A DNA stretch of 64,000 nucleotides from positions 6,639,001-6,703,000 of the forward strand of contig OX387204.1 of the NCBI GenBank assembly GCA_947561715.1. Reading direction: 5' to 3'. Shown piece after piece: positions 1-11,249 of the stretch. Below the pieces are notes generated by a model, which was not told the origin of the DNA, searched no databases, and saw only the letters and a list, made by a program, of their open reading frames with translations. Position numbers and translations under genes: made by a program. The stretch comes from Ascidia mentula (lineage: Eukaryota; Chordata; Ascidiacea; Phlebobranchia; Ascidiidae). The stretch's first letter is position 1; each line of letters opens with the position of its first letter.

Positions 1-732
1 GTGCATAGTATGTTCGTTGTGTTCACGTTTTGTGATTTAGATATGGTTTTGAAGAATGTAGGTCCGTTAAATCGTACATTAAGTTGTACACACGTTGTCT
101 ATTTTTGTTTGTGTATGAGCTAATTGAGGGCCACAAAATATATGGACTTGTCATGTTTAGGCAAGGAAACGTCAAAGTGAGCGTGCAAATGAAATATTAT
201 AGTTTCAGAATAAATTTGACTTGATACTGTTGTATTGTGCCTGTAATATTCGAATAAAGTTTTTGAAATGCTTGTAAATGACAAAAAAAGCATAATTTTG
301 TAGCATTGTAATTCGAGACTTGTGAGCAAATGTCACAACTGCGAAGTCTGCCTTTTGAGGTTTGCTGTATATGCTGTATGAGATTAATTATTTTCGAACG
401 AGATTCGTGTTTTGGTACGCAGCTTTGTCACGTGCAAAGCAAAATTTTTCAAGACCATAATTTGCTTCATTTCATCTTTTGCAAGCAGCCAACGACCTGC
501 ATGTTGTTTGTTAAGTAAGGCTACTTTCAATAACAATTTATACTGTTAAGATTTGCTCGAAACTGCGCGAATTTTGAAGTAATTTTTATTGTTTCATTGC
601 AGAAGAACACGTTGAGTATAACATAAAATATACAGCACAATTTTTTTTTCAAAATTGCAGAGTGCACATATGTCCCTTATTCGCTAGGTTTAAAAACATT
701 AAATAGTGAAAAGTTAAAAAATACTGAAAATT
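1..732. other. Noncoding leader of unit 1
   Basis: Upstream region of the first membrane gene. Short open frames on both strands here also occur in units 2 and 3, where the surrounding noncoding DNA is equally conserved, so I see no coding signal. No RNA gene was recognised. Confidence 0.6.
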
Positions 733-1403
733 ATGAATCGTATAACCAAAAAGGAACGAGCATTAGGTAAGGAATGTTGCGTTTCGTGCCGAAAACGAAT
801 TTAATGGTTCCTTTCCTTAACTACACAACATAAGGCACTGATGTGTGCAATTAAGAATTTATTTAATTTCTTTTTGATTGTTATAAGTTGGAATGTCAAC
901 ATCACCACTTAGTCAATGCCCATATGATACAAACAATTCTGCCTGATTTTTACCGTAATTTAGCCAATTTTTATGTTTCAGCAATATTTGTATTCGGTTC
1001 TGTTGGTGCAATCTATCTTGTCATTGGTGTCTTAAGTGCTACAAAAGGATACATATTTGGGACTGTGTATAGTATGCTTCTCGTCCTCACATTCCTTTTT
1101 GGTATGATATACTGTGATCTTCTATCCTGTAAAGATTGTATGGCGACAAAGGCTAAAAAGGCGTCTATCCAAAAGAGGAAAATAATGGGGAAGATATCAA
1201 TGCAACATGGAGTTCGCCCTCCAATCTTCACAATTTCCCACCAAAAAAGTTTGGTGTCGTCTAGTGAGACCAAACATCTAGATGTACGCTCCAAAATGCA
1301 TGCAAACAAACTTGAAATGTTTCTGGGTTTCTGGAAATATTTGCTACGTCATTTGCCTGGTTGTACTTACAAAAAAAACAAAAAACATCTTTTTGTAATA
1401 TAA
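733..1403 (+). CDS. Two-pass membrane protein, family member 1 (tail lost)
   Basis: Two exons: 733-766 (MNRITKKERAL plus one base) and 982-1403, joined by a GT-AG phase 1 intron; predicted 151 residues. The intron and frame match the copies at 6709 and 12905. Exon 2 opens with a hydrophobic hairpin (AIFVFGSVGAIYLVIGVLSA, then a second segment ending GMIYC), followed by a basic Lys/Arg stretch and a Ser/Thr-rich part containing PPIFTISHQKS. Unlike its sisters it does not end in a PPSY motif: a deletion of about 330 bp joins the tail (after HANK) to former 3' flank, giving about 30 unrelated residues. It is either a truncated gene or a young pseudogene. Function unknown; location in a membrane is inferred from hydrophobicity. 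Confidence 0.7.
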
Positions 1404-2725
1404 AATGTATATTACTGATTGATTGTACAGTCCTGAATACGCCCATGTCCCTTTGACTTTACTATCTCGAGAAGTATTTAATCAAGATGTAATGTGGAAA
1501 AACATATATGTTACAAATGGATACAACATGTTTTAATACATCATTGGCATTGTTAAGTTGATGTTGTTTGACTTTATATTGAAACAATAATATTTATGCA
1601 TTTCTTTGTTTATTTTGTATTTTATTTTACTTGTATTGCTGTGCCTGCATATATTGTAAAATCTGTAAAAATCAGCAAATGTATTTAACCTGCTGTACAA
1701 TAACAAGCATACTTGCAATAAAGCGGCTGTATGTAATAAGCAACCAAATAAATCTTCCCTAACTCTGCCCAAACCCATATAATGGATTTCATCGATACGA
1801 AAAGTGCAAGGGTTTAAAAAAAAACAATTTTAAAAAATTTAGAACTAAGAAAATACGCTACTTTGGCTTGTCCAAAGTACTATTGTCGTTTTTACAGTTG
1901 GCGTATCAACCGATAAGACGAAATGATCAAAATTATCTGTTGCATCGTTCAAACTGCGCTATCAAACTGTTTTCAATGTCGTAGACTGTTAATATACTCA
2001 TGCCTCGTCGATAAGTAACAAAATATCGCCCTTTCTTGTCCAGCCACGACATTTACTTAGAATATTTATCATTAGAAACGCTTATTTCACACGAAATGAA
2101 AAAATTGGAAATAATTATACCGACTTTGTGAGTAGTGACATTTAGAGACAGGTTCAATGAAAGCAGGAATAAGTAATCGGCTAAGGACACAACTTTTACG
2201 GCAAGGGCCAGCTTCGGTAAATCATTTTTACTTCATTAGAAACGGAAAATTCTGTCTGGCTTAAGCGTTAAATTTGACTTCAGTGGGGCATGGTTTTCGA
2301 TTATGTAACTCAATAATCGTGATGTGGATGAATCTTATTGATTGGGAATTTTATATGTGCAAAAAAGCAATAATATTTATGGAGAGCATCTACTATAGCG
2401 TGGAAGCAGCGTTGATGTGTATTGCCGTATGACGTCTATAAACACGTGGCTTTCAAAGCCTCATGGAATATTCATTTGTCACGTTCAGAAAGCATTTAAA
2501 GCGTAATACCAATTGCTAAAGATATACTTTTGTTTAAGACAATACAAAGGGCGAAAATGGCAAATAGTCATTACCAAATTCTAATTCAATGCTACTGATG
2601 GTTGCACTCGTACCGCTGCAACCAAAAGATTTGATATGCAATGACGTCAAACCATATCCCACTTAACATAAACAAAACTATTATCCATCATAATCTTAGC
2701 GTCTAACGGCCAATTTACAGAGAAG
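1404..2725. other. Spacer after member 1
   Basis: Noncoding. It matches 7650-8906 of unit 2 almost base for base, except that unit 2 lacks about 133 bp present here (about 1745-1877). I see no gene, tRNA or structured RNA. Confidence 0.6.
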
Positions 2726-3600
2726 ATGGAAATCCCATCGTCGACGCAGACCGCGCGGGACCTCTGCGTTTCCAACTGTTTCCGTTGCTACCACACAAGA
2801 AGATCTGCTTCATAAATTATCCGCAGAGATCGCAACAAAAGATGCATCTACGGCAATTATTGATTATCTTGATAAAGTTTCAGACGTATCCTCTCGTCGC
2901 GACAGCCCACAAGGAACCACTGCTTTGCAAACAACATCACCTCGCAGTTTGCCCGTAAACCAACAACGTTCGAGTCATTTCTGCATGCTTTCATCACAAC
3001 CAGTCTGAAAACAGCGTTCAAAAGAAAGGAGAAAATGAAGACTTTCACCACTTTCCCGCCTCGCAAATATCGAGTTTATCGGCCAAAGAAACACCAAAAC
3101 TGTTGCACACTTCCCTACCAACAACACAGAGGAAGTTTCAAGACCTGTTCGCTGTCAGTCTGAAAGGCAAGTAAGGCTTATACCTAAAGTGGCTATTCCA
3201 CAACAAATTACTATTTTTTTTTATTTTACATAACTAAAAACATCCCTATATCCACATGATGTTGCCCAACCTTCAGATGGCTACAGATCCCGACTATACG
3301 CACGCATGGTCAGCCATGCGGTAGTGCTTACATAACCCAGACTCCATTGTGCGCTGACACACACTTTTCTATGCGGTTTGAACAGAATCCAAAAATACCG
3401 AAGAAAAAAGGTCTGGTGCCATTTGCGTGGCAGAAGTTTAGTTTTATACCAAAACGTTCAGTATATTTCTCGATGTAATAGAGTGTGGAATTGTTTTTAC
3501 GTTGACATATTTTGCCCAAGCAAACATTTTCTCAAAGTGACTTTACTAAAAAAGATATGAGCGAAGAAATGAGTTGCAAAGTTATAGTGCATAATATTGA
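2726..3600 (+). pseudogene. Decayed multi-exon coding block, unit 1
   Basis: A start MEIPSSTQT at 2726 is followed by a 4-bp insertion (relative to unit 2) that shifts the frame. Further on another frame reads like protein (ISSLSAKETPKLLHTSLPTT, then FQDLFAVSLKG). The junction after that is GCAAGT where unit 2 has a proper GTAAGT donor, and the next stretch after an acceptor near 3270 reads DGYRSRLYARMVSHAVVL before a stop. A last stretch near 3360-3470 again looks coding (FIPKRSVYF). I do not recognise the family. It lies immediately upstream of the ligase pseudogene, but nothing shows they were one gene. Confidence 0.45.
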
Positions 3601-3796
3601 TAGATTTTCATATTCTGGCAACAAATAAATCTGAAACATACAATCGTTCGAAGTTTTGAGTAAACTGCGGATATTTTTCGTACAATCATTTAATATATTC
3701 AATTAAAACTAGAGTGCCATAAGCTACAATGAAATTGTTATGGATAATCTACTTGATCGCAGGAAGCTGTTTTGAAGAAAAATCTAGATTGTTACC

Positions 3797-5066
3797 ATGG
3801 TGTTAAAATGTGCATTGCCAGACATTGAATGTCCCCAAATACCCATTGGTCAGTTGGCACTGGAGAAAATGAAAAGCTTTGGAAACAAGATTGCTGTAGT
3901 GGATCCCTACAAGGATCAATCGTGGACTTTTACTCAACTCTACGAACAATTGATCGAGATGGCTCTTAAACTTCGCTCAATTGGCGTCAAAAAGAACGAC
4001 TTTGTTAAATTGGTTCTTGATTTTCATTCCAAATCATTTCCAATATTAGTTGGTCTTTCATTGTGTAAAGCTGTAGCCGTCTGTGGTAATGTGAATGACA
4101 AAGCAAAATCTGCCGCAAAGCAAATCATTCAAGTCGGGGCCAAGTTTTGCATCTGCGAAAGTTCGTAATTAAAACAGGAGCTTATGTTGGATGAAGATTT
4201 AAAATTAGTTGAGATTTTCTCTTTGCTCGAAGTGCAAAACCTTGTTGCAGAACGTGAAAAAAATGTGATGAAGGAAGTTTTGTCCACAGAAGGAATTGGT
4301 CTTTTTCAAGATACTCTGTGTATTACATTCACAAGCGGTTCAACAGGCGAACCCAGAGGAGTTGTAAATACCAATGCCAATTTCCTGGAAGGAATCACAT
4401 TATCATTGGAAAGCTTGCATTTCCAACATGGTGATTGCATGTTAACTTTGAGTATGCAGATAAACTCTGTTGGATATTTTAGTGCATTTAATCGCTGGCA
4501 TTAAGCACCTCGTCACCACGACTCTCTCACCTGATTTTTTTGGCCAATGTGTAACTAAATACTGTGTAACCGGAGCTGATATATGCGGGGTCGTCACAAT
4601 GCGCCGATTGGCCTACGAGTGTAATTTGGAAAGAAATTCAAGCTTGAAGTTCATAATGACGAATGGGTCACCGATACCAACGTATATCCTTCAAACAGCA
4701 AAGGAAAGGTTGAATGTGATAGTAACCCAGAATTACGGGCTTTCGGAATGTTGCTACATATCCTTCAGTGTTACAACACAAACACCTCTGGATAGCTCAG
4801 GATTGCTTTGTCCAAATGTTCAACTTAAAGTTATCGATGTTGAAAGTGGTGTCGAACTGGGTCCTGGAAAACATGGAGAACTCTGCGTCAAAAGTAAAAG
4901 TTACTTTAAAGGATACTTACACGACCAGAAAGCAACCAGTGCGGTTATGGATGAATGCGCTTGGCTTCGGAGCGGAGACGTGGGATATTATGATAAGGAT
5001 GGCTGCGTTTAGGTGATAGAACGACTCAAAAATTCCATCAAGACATTCGGCAGTATGTTCGTTTAA
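3797..5066 (+). pseudogene. Acyl-CoA ligase-like (4-coumarate-CoA ligase/luciferase family) pseudogene, copy 1
   Basis: Recognised by adenylate-forming enzyme motifs in order: P-loop TSGSTGEPRGV (near 4330), NYGLSECC (near 4730), GELCVKSKSYFKGYL with RSGDVGYYDKDGCV (near 4870-5010), and the hinge-like VIERLKNSIK just after. Known members activate carboxylic acids with ATP and transfer them to CoA; whether this copy ever did so is unknown. It is broken: an in-frame TAA at 4166 where unit 2 has a Gln codon, a frameshift near 4475, and TAG at 5010 where unit 2 has TAT. The C-terminal subdomain (about 100 residues) is missing in both units, which suggests truncation before duplication. The ATG at 3797 has a good context (ACCATGG). 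Confidence 0.85.
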
Positions 5067-6708
5067 TGTGATGGGCTGGTGTGCCTAAGTATGAGTGTTG
5101 TAATTACATAACTTTTTCAACAGTACGCAATTATTATGTTTCCATAATTGCTCACAAAATAAATTTAAACCATACGGAAGCATTTGTTTTCTTCTTCCTC
5201 ACGGTCTTTGGTACACACAATAAGCGTGCATGTTTCCGAACGAAAATTGTACTTTGCTGATGTATCCAATAAATAAAAAAATATCACAATTCTTCATTGT
5301 TTATGTAAACAACAAGGTATTTGATTAGATTATCTCATGTAGAAAATAAAATAGAATGTTTTTCAGTTTACAGGCCAATCAGGTGCAGGAACATGTTGTT
5401 TCCGAGCTTTGTACAATTTTTCCTTCTGTAATCTACGGAATTGTGCAGCGAATTCCCAAATACTTGTTTTACATGTAAACAAGTTCGCATTCAAGCCCAG
5501 TCCACTGCGGTTGTTTAAAATTTTCGGAATATTTCCACTTGAAGCGCACTTCTCACAACTTGGCCATGTCTCGTGATATATAATTGTTGGTCACGATCTG
5601 TCTGTGGTTGCCGTAAAGCGGAGTTGCAGAGGTTGCGTGCTGCTAACTGTAGGTTGCGGAATAATGTGCATAGTATGTTCGTTGTGTTTCACGTTTTGTG
5701 ATTTGGATTTGGTCCCGTAGAATGTAGGTCCGTAAAATCATACATTAGACCCGTAAGTTGTACACATGTTGTCTGTTTTTGTGTTGGTCTAAATGAGCTA
5801 ATTGAGGGCCACAAAATATCTGGACATGTCATGTTTAGGCAAGGAAACGTCAAAGCGAGCGTGCAAATGAAATTTTTGTAGTTTCAGAATAAATTTGACT
5901 TGATACGGTTGTATTGTGCCTGTAATATTCGAATAAAGTTTTTGAAATGCTCGTAAATGATAAAAAAAGCATAACTTTGTTGTATTGTAATTCGAGACTC
6001 GTGAGCAAATGTGACAACTGCGCTGTTTGCCTTGAGGTTTGCTGTATATGCTGTATGAGATTGATTATTTTCGAACGAGATTCGTGCTTTGGCACGCAGT
6101 TTTGTCACGTGCAAAGCAAAATTTTTCAAGACACATTTGCTTTATTCCATCTTTTGCAAGCAGCCAACAAACGACCTGCATGTTGTTTGTTAAGTAAGAC
6201 TATTTCCAATCACAGTTTATACTGCTAAGATTTGTTAGAAACTGCCCCAATTTTGCTGGCATTGTTTAATTGTTTCATTGCAAAAGCACACGATAAGTAT
6301 AACATAAAATATAAAGCATTATGAAGCATTTCTTGTAGGCCACATATATTTGTTAAAACGTACCAAATTCCTTCACTGCAAATCCTGAATATATTTAGCA
6401 TGTAAATCAGATTTTGCTAACGATCGCTTCGCTTTATTTTTTTCGTTTAGATTTTTGCGCAGTCCTCGGCCCGTTCATCCACGACGTTATGAAAACTATG
6501 GATAACACAAAACGTTTGGAAGCGACACATGCTAAAAAGTTTTGTGACAGTTAGACTATCTCCCTTTAGTGCAGAGATTCGCAACCTACAGCCTGCCAAG
6601 CAAAATCATCCGTCCCACAAGGTCTTGACAAATTGCAGAGTGCACATGTCTCTTATTCTCTAGGTTTAACAACATTAAATAGTAAAAAGATCAAGAATAC
6701 TGAAAATT
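5067..6708. other. Spacer spanning the unit 1/unit 2 junction
   Basis: Noncoding on inspection. The unit boundary is at 5666. The part from about 6310 to 6630 is present in units 2 and 3 but absent from unit 1. It contains a T-rich run ending in TTTAG (near 6450) before a short block conserved in both units, which looks like an exon remnant but gives no recognisable protein. Confidence 0.5.
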
Positions 6709-7444
6709 ATGAATCGTCAACCCTCAAAGGAATGCATGTTTTTAGGTGAGAGATATTGCGTTTTGTGCCCAAAACGAATTTAATTGTTCTTTGCTTTAAC
6801 TATACAATATATGGCACTGATGTGTGCAATTAAGAATTTATTTAATTTCTGATTATTATAAGTTGGAAAGTCAACATCAGCACTTTAGTCAATGCCAATA
6901 TGATACAAACAATTCTGCCTGATTTTTAACGTATGATCATAATTAAGCCAATTTTTGTATCACAGAGAATTGTCCAATGATATGTGTGGGCTGTTGTTGG
7001 TTCACGTTACCAGTAGCCTTTCTTGCCTTTGGTGTCTTCTATGCTACAAGAGGAGGTACAGTTGCGGCGCTGGTTTTAATATCTCTCGGCCTCACAGGCC
7101 TAATTGGTCTGACATACGCTCTTATTCTATCCTGTAAAGATCATATGGTGACATGGGCTGTAAAGGCATGTACCCACAGGCGGAAAATAATGGAGAAGAC
7201 CTCAATACAACAGAGAGTTAGCCCTCCAATCTTCACAATCTCCCACCAAAAAAGTTCGGTGCCGTCTAGTGAAACCAAACATCTGGAATTGCATGCAAAC
7301 AAATCCGGTTTCTTGACGCCAACAGACCCAGATTCCACAAAGTGTTCCACACCTTACCCGTCTTATTATCAACCAACATCATCTTCACAGCTAAGCTCTA
7401 CTCCTGCTCCCCCTTCCTACGAAGATGCAGTGAAATACTACTAA
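6709..7444 (+). CDS. Two-pass membrane protein with PPSY tail, family member 2
   Basis: Exons 6709-6745 (MNRQPSKECMFL plus one base) and 6966-7444, phase 1 GT-AG intron of 220 bp; 171 residues. Exon 2 begins ENCPMICVGCCWFTLPVA and holds two hydrophobic segments (about residues 17-37 and 45-65), then Cys/Lys/Arg residues, a Ser/Pro/Thr-rich tail and the end APPSYEDAVKYY. PPSY fits the PPxY class known to bind WW domains, so a link to Nedd4-type ubiquitin ligases is plausible but inferred. The tail is nearly identical to member 3 while the membrane hairpin differs strongly. AATAAA signals lie near 7617. I do not recognise a named family. Confidence 0.8.
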
Positions 7445-8906
7445 TAATTGAGATCACACTAATTAGTTGCTTTAAATGATTTATTAGTCTTGTTTGACAT
7501 TCACCAATAATACTACCATTTTTCCGCTACGGTGATATTTGTGTTTCAAAGAAATGTAACCTTATGGCAAAGAAACGTAAATCAAAACGTTATTTAGTGT
7601 AGATCATGTGTTTTGAAAATAAATAAATATTTGCTAGGTCATTTATCTGGTTGTTCTTGCAAAAAACATACATTTCCAATGTAAAAATGTATATTACTGA
7701 TTGGTTGCACAGTCCTGAAAGTTCATACACCTATGTCCCTTTGACAAAAGTATCTCGAGAAATTTTCAACCAAGATGTAACGTGGAAAAACATAGGCTAT
7801 ATGTTACAAATGGATACAACATGCTTTTAATACATCATTGGTATTGTTAAGTTGATGTTGTTTGACTTTACACTGAAACAATAATATTTATGCATTTCTT
7901 TGTTTATTTTGTATTTTATTTTACTTGTATTGCTGTGCCTGCATATATTGTAAAATCTGTAAAAATCAGCAAATGTATTTAACCTGCTGTACAATAACAA
8001 GCATACTTGCAATAAAGCGGCTGTATGTAATAAGCAACCAAAGTACTATTGTCGTTTTTACAGTTGGCGTATCAACCGATAAGACGAAATGATCAAAATT
8101 ATCTGTTGCATCGTTCAAACTGCGCTATCAAACTGTTTTCAATGTCGTAGACTGTTAATATACTCATGCCTCGTCGATAAGTAACAAAATATCGCCCTGT
8201 CTTGTCCAGCCACAACATTTACTTCGAATATTTATCATTAAAAACACTTATTTCACACGAAATGAAAAAATGGAAATAATTAGACCGACCTTGTTAGTTG
8301 TACCATTTAGAGACAGGTTCAATGAAAGCAGGAATAAGTAATCGGCTGGAATAAAAGGACACAACTTTTACGGCAAGGGCCAGCTTCGGTAAATAATTTT
8401 TACTTCATTAGAAACGGAAAATTCTGTCTGGCTTAAGCGTTAAATTTGACTTCAGTGGGGCATGATTTTCGATTATGTAACTCAATAATCGTGATGTGGA
8501 TGAATCTTATTGATTGGGAATTTTATCTGTGCAAAAAAGCAACAATATTTATGGAGAGCATCTACTACAGCGTGGAAGCAGCGTTGATGTGTATTGTCGT
8601 ATGACGTCTATAAACACGTGGCTTTCAAAGCCTCATGGAATATTCATTTGTCACGTTCAGAAAGCATTTAAAGCGTAATACCAATTGCTAAAGATATACT
8701 TTTGTTTGAGACAATACAAAGGGCGAAAATGGCAAATAGTCATTACCAAATTCTAATCCAATGCTACTGATGGTTGCACTCATAAAGCCCATACCGTTGC
8801 AACCAAAATATTTAATATGCAATGACGTCAAACCATATCCCACTTAAAATAAACAAAACTATTATCCATCATAATCTTAGGGTCTAACGGCCAATTTACA
8901 GAGAAG
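7445..8906. other. Spacer after member 2
   Basis: Noncoding, homologous to the end of unit 1's gene and to 1404-2725. At about 8040 a deletion relative to unit 1 is flanked in unit 1 by the repeated short sequence CCAAA. No gene seen. Confidence 0.6.
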
Positions 8907-9790
8907 ATGGAAATCCCATCGTCGACGCAGACCGGGACCTCTGCGTTTCCAACTGTTTCCGTTGCTACCACACAAGAAGATCTGCTTCATAAATTATCCG
9001 CAGAGATCGCAACAAAAGATGCATCTACGGCAATTAATGATTATCTTGATGAAGTTTCCTCTCGTCGCGACAGTCCACAAGGAACCACAGCTTTGCAAAC
9101 AACATCACCTCGCAGTTTGCCCGTAAACCAACAACGTTCGAGTCATTTTTTGCATGCTTTCATCACAACCAGTCTGAAAACAGCGTTCAAAAGAAAGGAG
9201 AAAATGAAGACCTTCACCACTTTCCCGCCTCGCAAATATCGAGTTTATCGGCCAAAGAAACACCAAAACTGTTGCACACTTTCCTACCAACAACACAGAG
9301 GAAGTTTTAAGACCTGTTTGCTGTCAGTCTGAAAGGTAAGTAAGGCTTATACCTCAAGTGGCTATTCCACAACAAGTTACTATTTTTTTTTATTTTACAT
9401 AACTAAAATCGTTCCCTATATCCACATGATGTTGCCCAACTTTCAGATGGCTACAGATCCCGATTATACGCACGCATGGTCAGCCATGCGGTAGTGCTAA
9501 TATAACCCAGGCTCCATTCTGCGCCGACTCAGGCTTTTCTATGCGGTTTGAACAGAATCCAAAAATACAGAAGAACAAAGGTCTGGTGCCATTTGCGTGG
9601 CAGAAGTTTAGTTTTATACCAAAACGTTCAGTATATTTCTCGATGTAATAGAGTGTGGAATTGTTTTTACGTTGACATATTTTGCCCAAGCAAACATTTT
9701 CTCAAAGTGACTTTACTAAAAAAGATATGAGCGAAGAAATGAGTTGCAGAGTTATAGTGCATAATATTGATAGATTTTCATATTCTGGCA
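8907..9790 (+). pseudogene. Decayed multi-exon coding block, unit 2
   Basis: Better preserved copy of the block at 2726. The frame from ATG 8907 reads MEIPSSTQTGTSAFPT and stays open for 141 codons, but about two thirds in (near 9150) the protein-like frame moves elsewhere (ISSLSAKETPKLLHTF lies in a different frame). A clean donor AAAG|GTAAGT follows near 9338, and an exon-like stretch after the acceptor near 9446 reads DGYRSRLYARMVSH before a stop. A further piece near 9545-9640 reads like protein. Family not recognised. Probably a dead gene duplicated with the unit. Confidence 0.45.
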
Positions 9791-9966
9791 ACAAATAAAT
9801 CTGAAACATACAATCGTTCGAAGTTTTGAGTAAACTGCAGATATGTTTCGTGCAATCATTTAATATATTCAATTAAAACTAGAGTGCCATAAGCTACAAT
9901 GAAATTGTTGTGGATAATCTACTTGATCGCAGGAAGCTGTTTTGAAGAAAAATCTAGATTGTTACC

Positions 9967-11249
9967 ATGGTGTGGTGTTAAAATGTGCATTGCCAGACAT
10001 GGAATGTCCCCAAATACCCACCGGTCAGTTGGCACTGGAGAAAATGAAAAGCTTTGGAAACAAGATTGCTGTAGTGGATCCCTACAAGGATCAATCGTGG
10101 ACTTTTACTCAACTCTACGAACAATCGATCGAGATGGCTCTTAAACTTCGCTCAATTGGCGTCAAAAAGAACGACTTTGTTAAATTGGTTCTTGATTTCA
10201 TTCCAAATCATTTCCAATATTAGTTGGTCTTTCATTGTGTAAAGCTGTAGCCGTCTGTGGTAATGTGAATGACAAAGCAAAATCTGCCGCAAAGCAAATC
10301 ATTCAAGTCGGGGCCAAGTTTTGCATCTGCGAAAGTTCGCAATTAAAACAGGAGCTTATGTTGGATGAAGATTTAAAATTAGTTGAGATTTTCTCTTTGC
10401 TCGAAGTGCAAAACCTTGTTGCAGAACGTGAAAAAAATGTGATGAAGGAAGTTTTGTCCACAGAAGGAATTGGTCTTTTTCAAGATACTCTGTGTATTAC
10501 ATTCACAAGCGGTTCAACAGGCGAACCCAGAGGAGTTGTAAATACCAATGCCAATTTCCTGGAATGGGATCACATTATCATTGGAAAGCTTGCATTTCCA
10601 ACATGGTGATTTCATGTTAACTTTGAGTATGCAGATAAACTCTGTTGGATATTTTAGCTTTTTTGTGCATTTAATCGCTGGCATTAAAGCATGTCGTCAC
10701 CACGACTCTCTCACCTGATTTTTTCGGTCAATGTGTAACTAAATGCTGCGTAACCGGAGCTGATATATGCGGGGTCGTCACAATGCGCCGAATGGCCTAC
10801 GAGTGTAATTTGGAAAGAAATTCAAGCTTGAAGTTCATAATGACGAATGGGTAACCGATACCAACGTATATCCTTCAAACAGCAAAGGAAAGGTTGAATG
10901 TGATAGTAACCCAGAAATACGGGCTTTCGGAATGTTGCTACATATCCTTCAGTGTTACAATACAAACACCTCTGGATAGCTCAGGATTGCTTTGTCCAAA
11001 TGTTCAACTTAAAGTTATCGATGTTGAAAGTGGTGTCGAACTGGGCCTGGAAAACATGGAGAACTCTGCGTCAAAAGTAAAAGTTGCTTTAAAGGATACT
11101 TACACGACCAGAAAGCAACCAGTGTGGTTATGAATGAATGCGATTGGCTTCGGACCGGAGACGTTGGTTATTATGATAAGGATGGCTGCGTTTATGTGAT
11201 AGAACGACTTAAAAATTCCATCAAGAGATTCGGCAGTATGTTCGTTTAA
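9967..11249 (+). pseudogene. Acyl-CoA ligase-like pseudogene, copy 2
   Basis: Same gene as at 3797, same motifs: TSGSTGEPRGV near 10510, YGLSECC near 10920, and the hinge VIERLKNSIKRFG near 11200. Its breaks differ from copy 1: a 5-bp duplication right after the ATG, loss of one T near 10195, an extra base near 10687, a stop at about 10852 where copy 1 has Ser, and shifts near 11045. It retains Gln where copy 1 has the first stop and Tyr where copy 1 has the last. The two copies therefore share the missing C-terminal subdomain but have otherwise decayed separately. Confidence 0.85.

Larger units (their letters stand above)
1..5665. repeat. Tandem unit 1 (about 6.2-kb repeat)
   Basis: The first bases of the window recur at 5666 and again at 11845, so this is the first of three head-to-tail units. 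Order: noncoding leader, two-pass membrane gene, spacer, decayed coding block, acyl-CoA ligase-like pseudogene, spacer. Relative to unit 2 it lacks roughly 320 bp upstream of the gene (equivalent of about 6310-6630) and roughly 330 bp covering the gene's 3' end. It keeps about 133 bp (about 1745-1877) that unit 2 has lost. The true left edge may lie outside the window. Confidence 0.9.

Noticed and set aside
5850-6228. Short frames of 81-93 codons on both strands of the unit leader, repeated in units 1 and 3
   Set aside because: Overlapping frames on both strands in repeated DNA, no splice or start context, no recognisable protein; unit 1 does not preserve the full-length frames.
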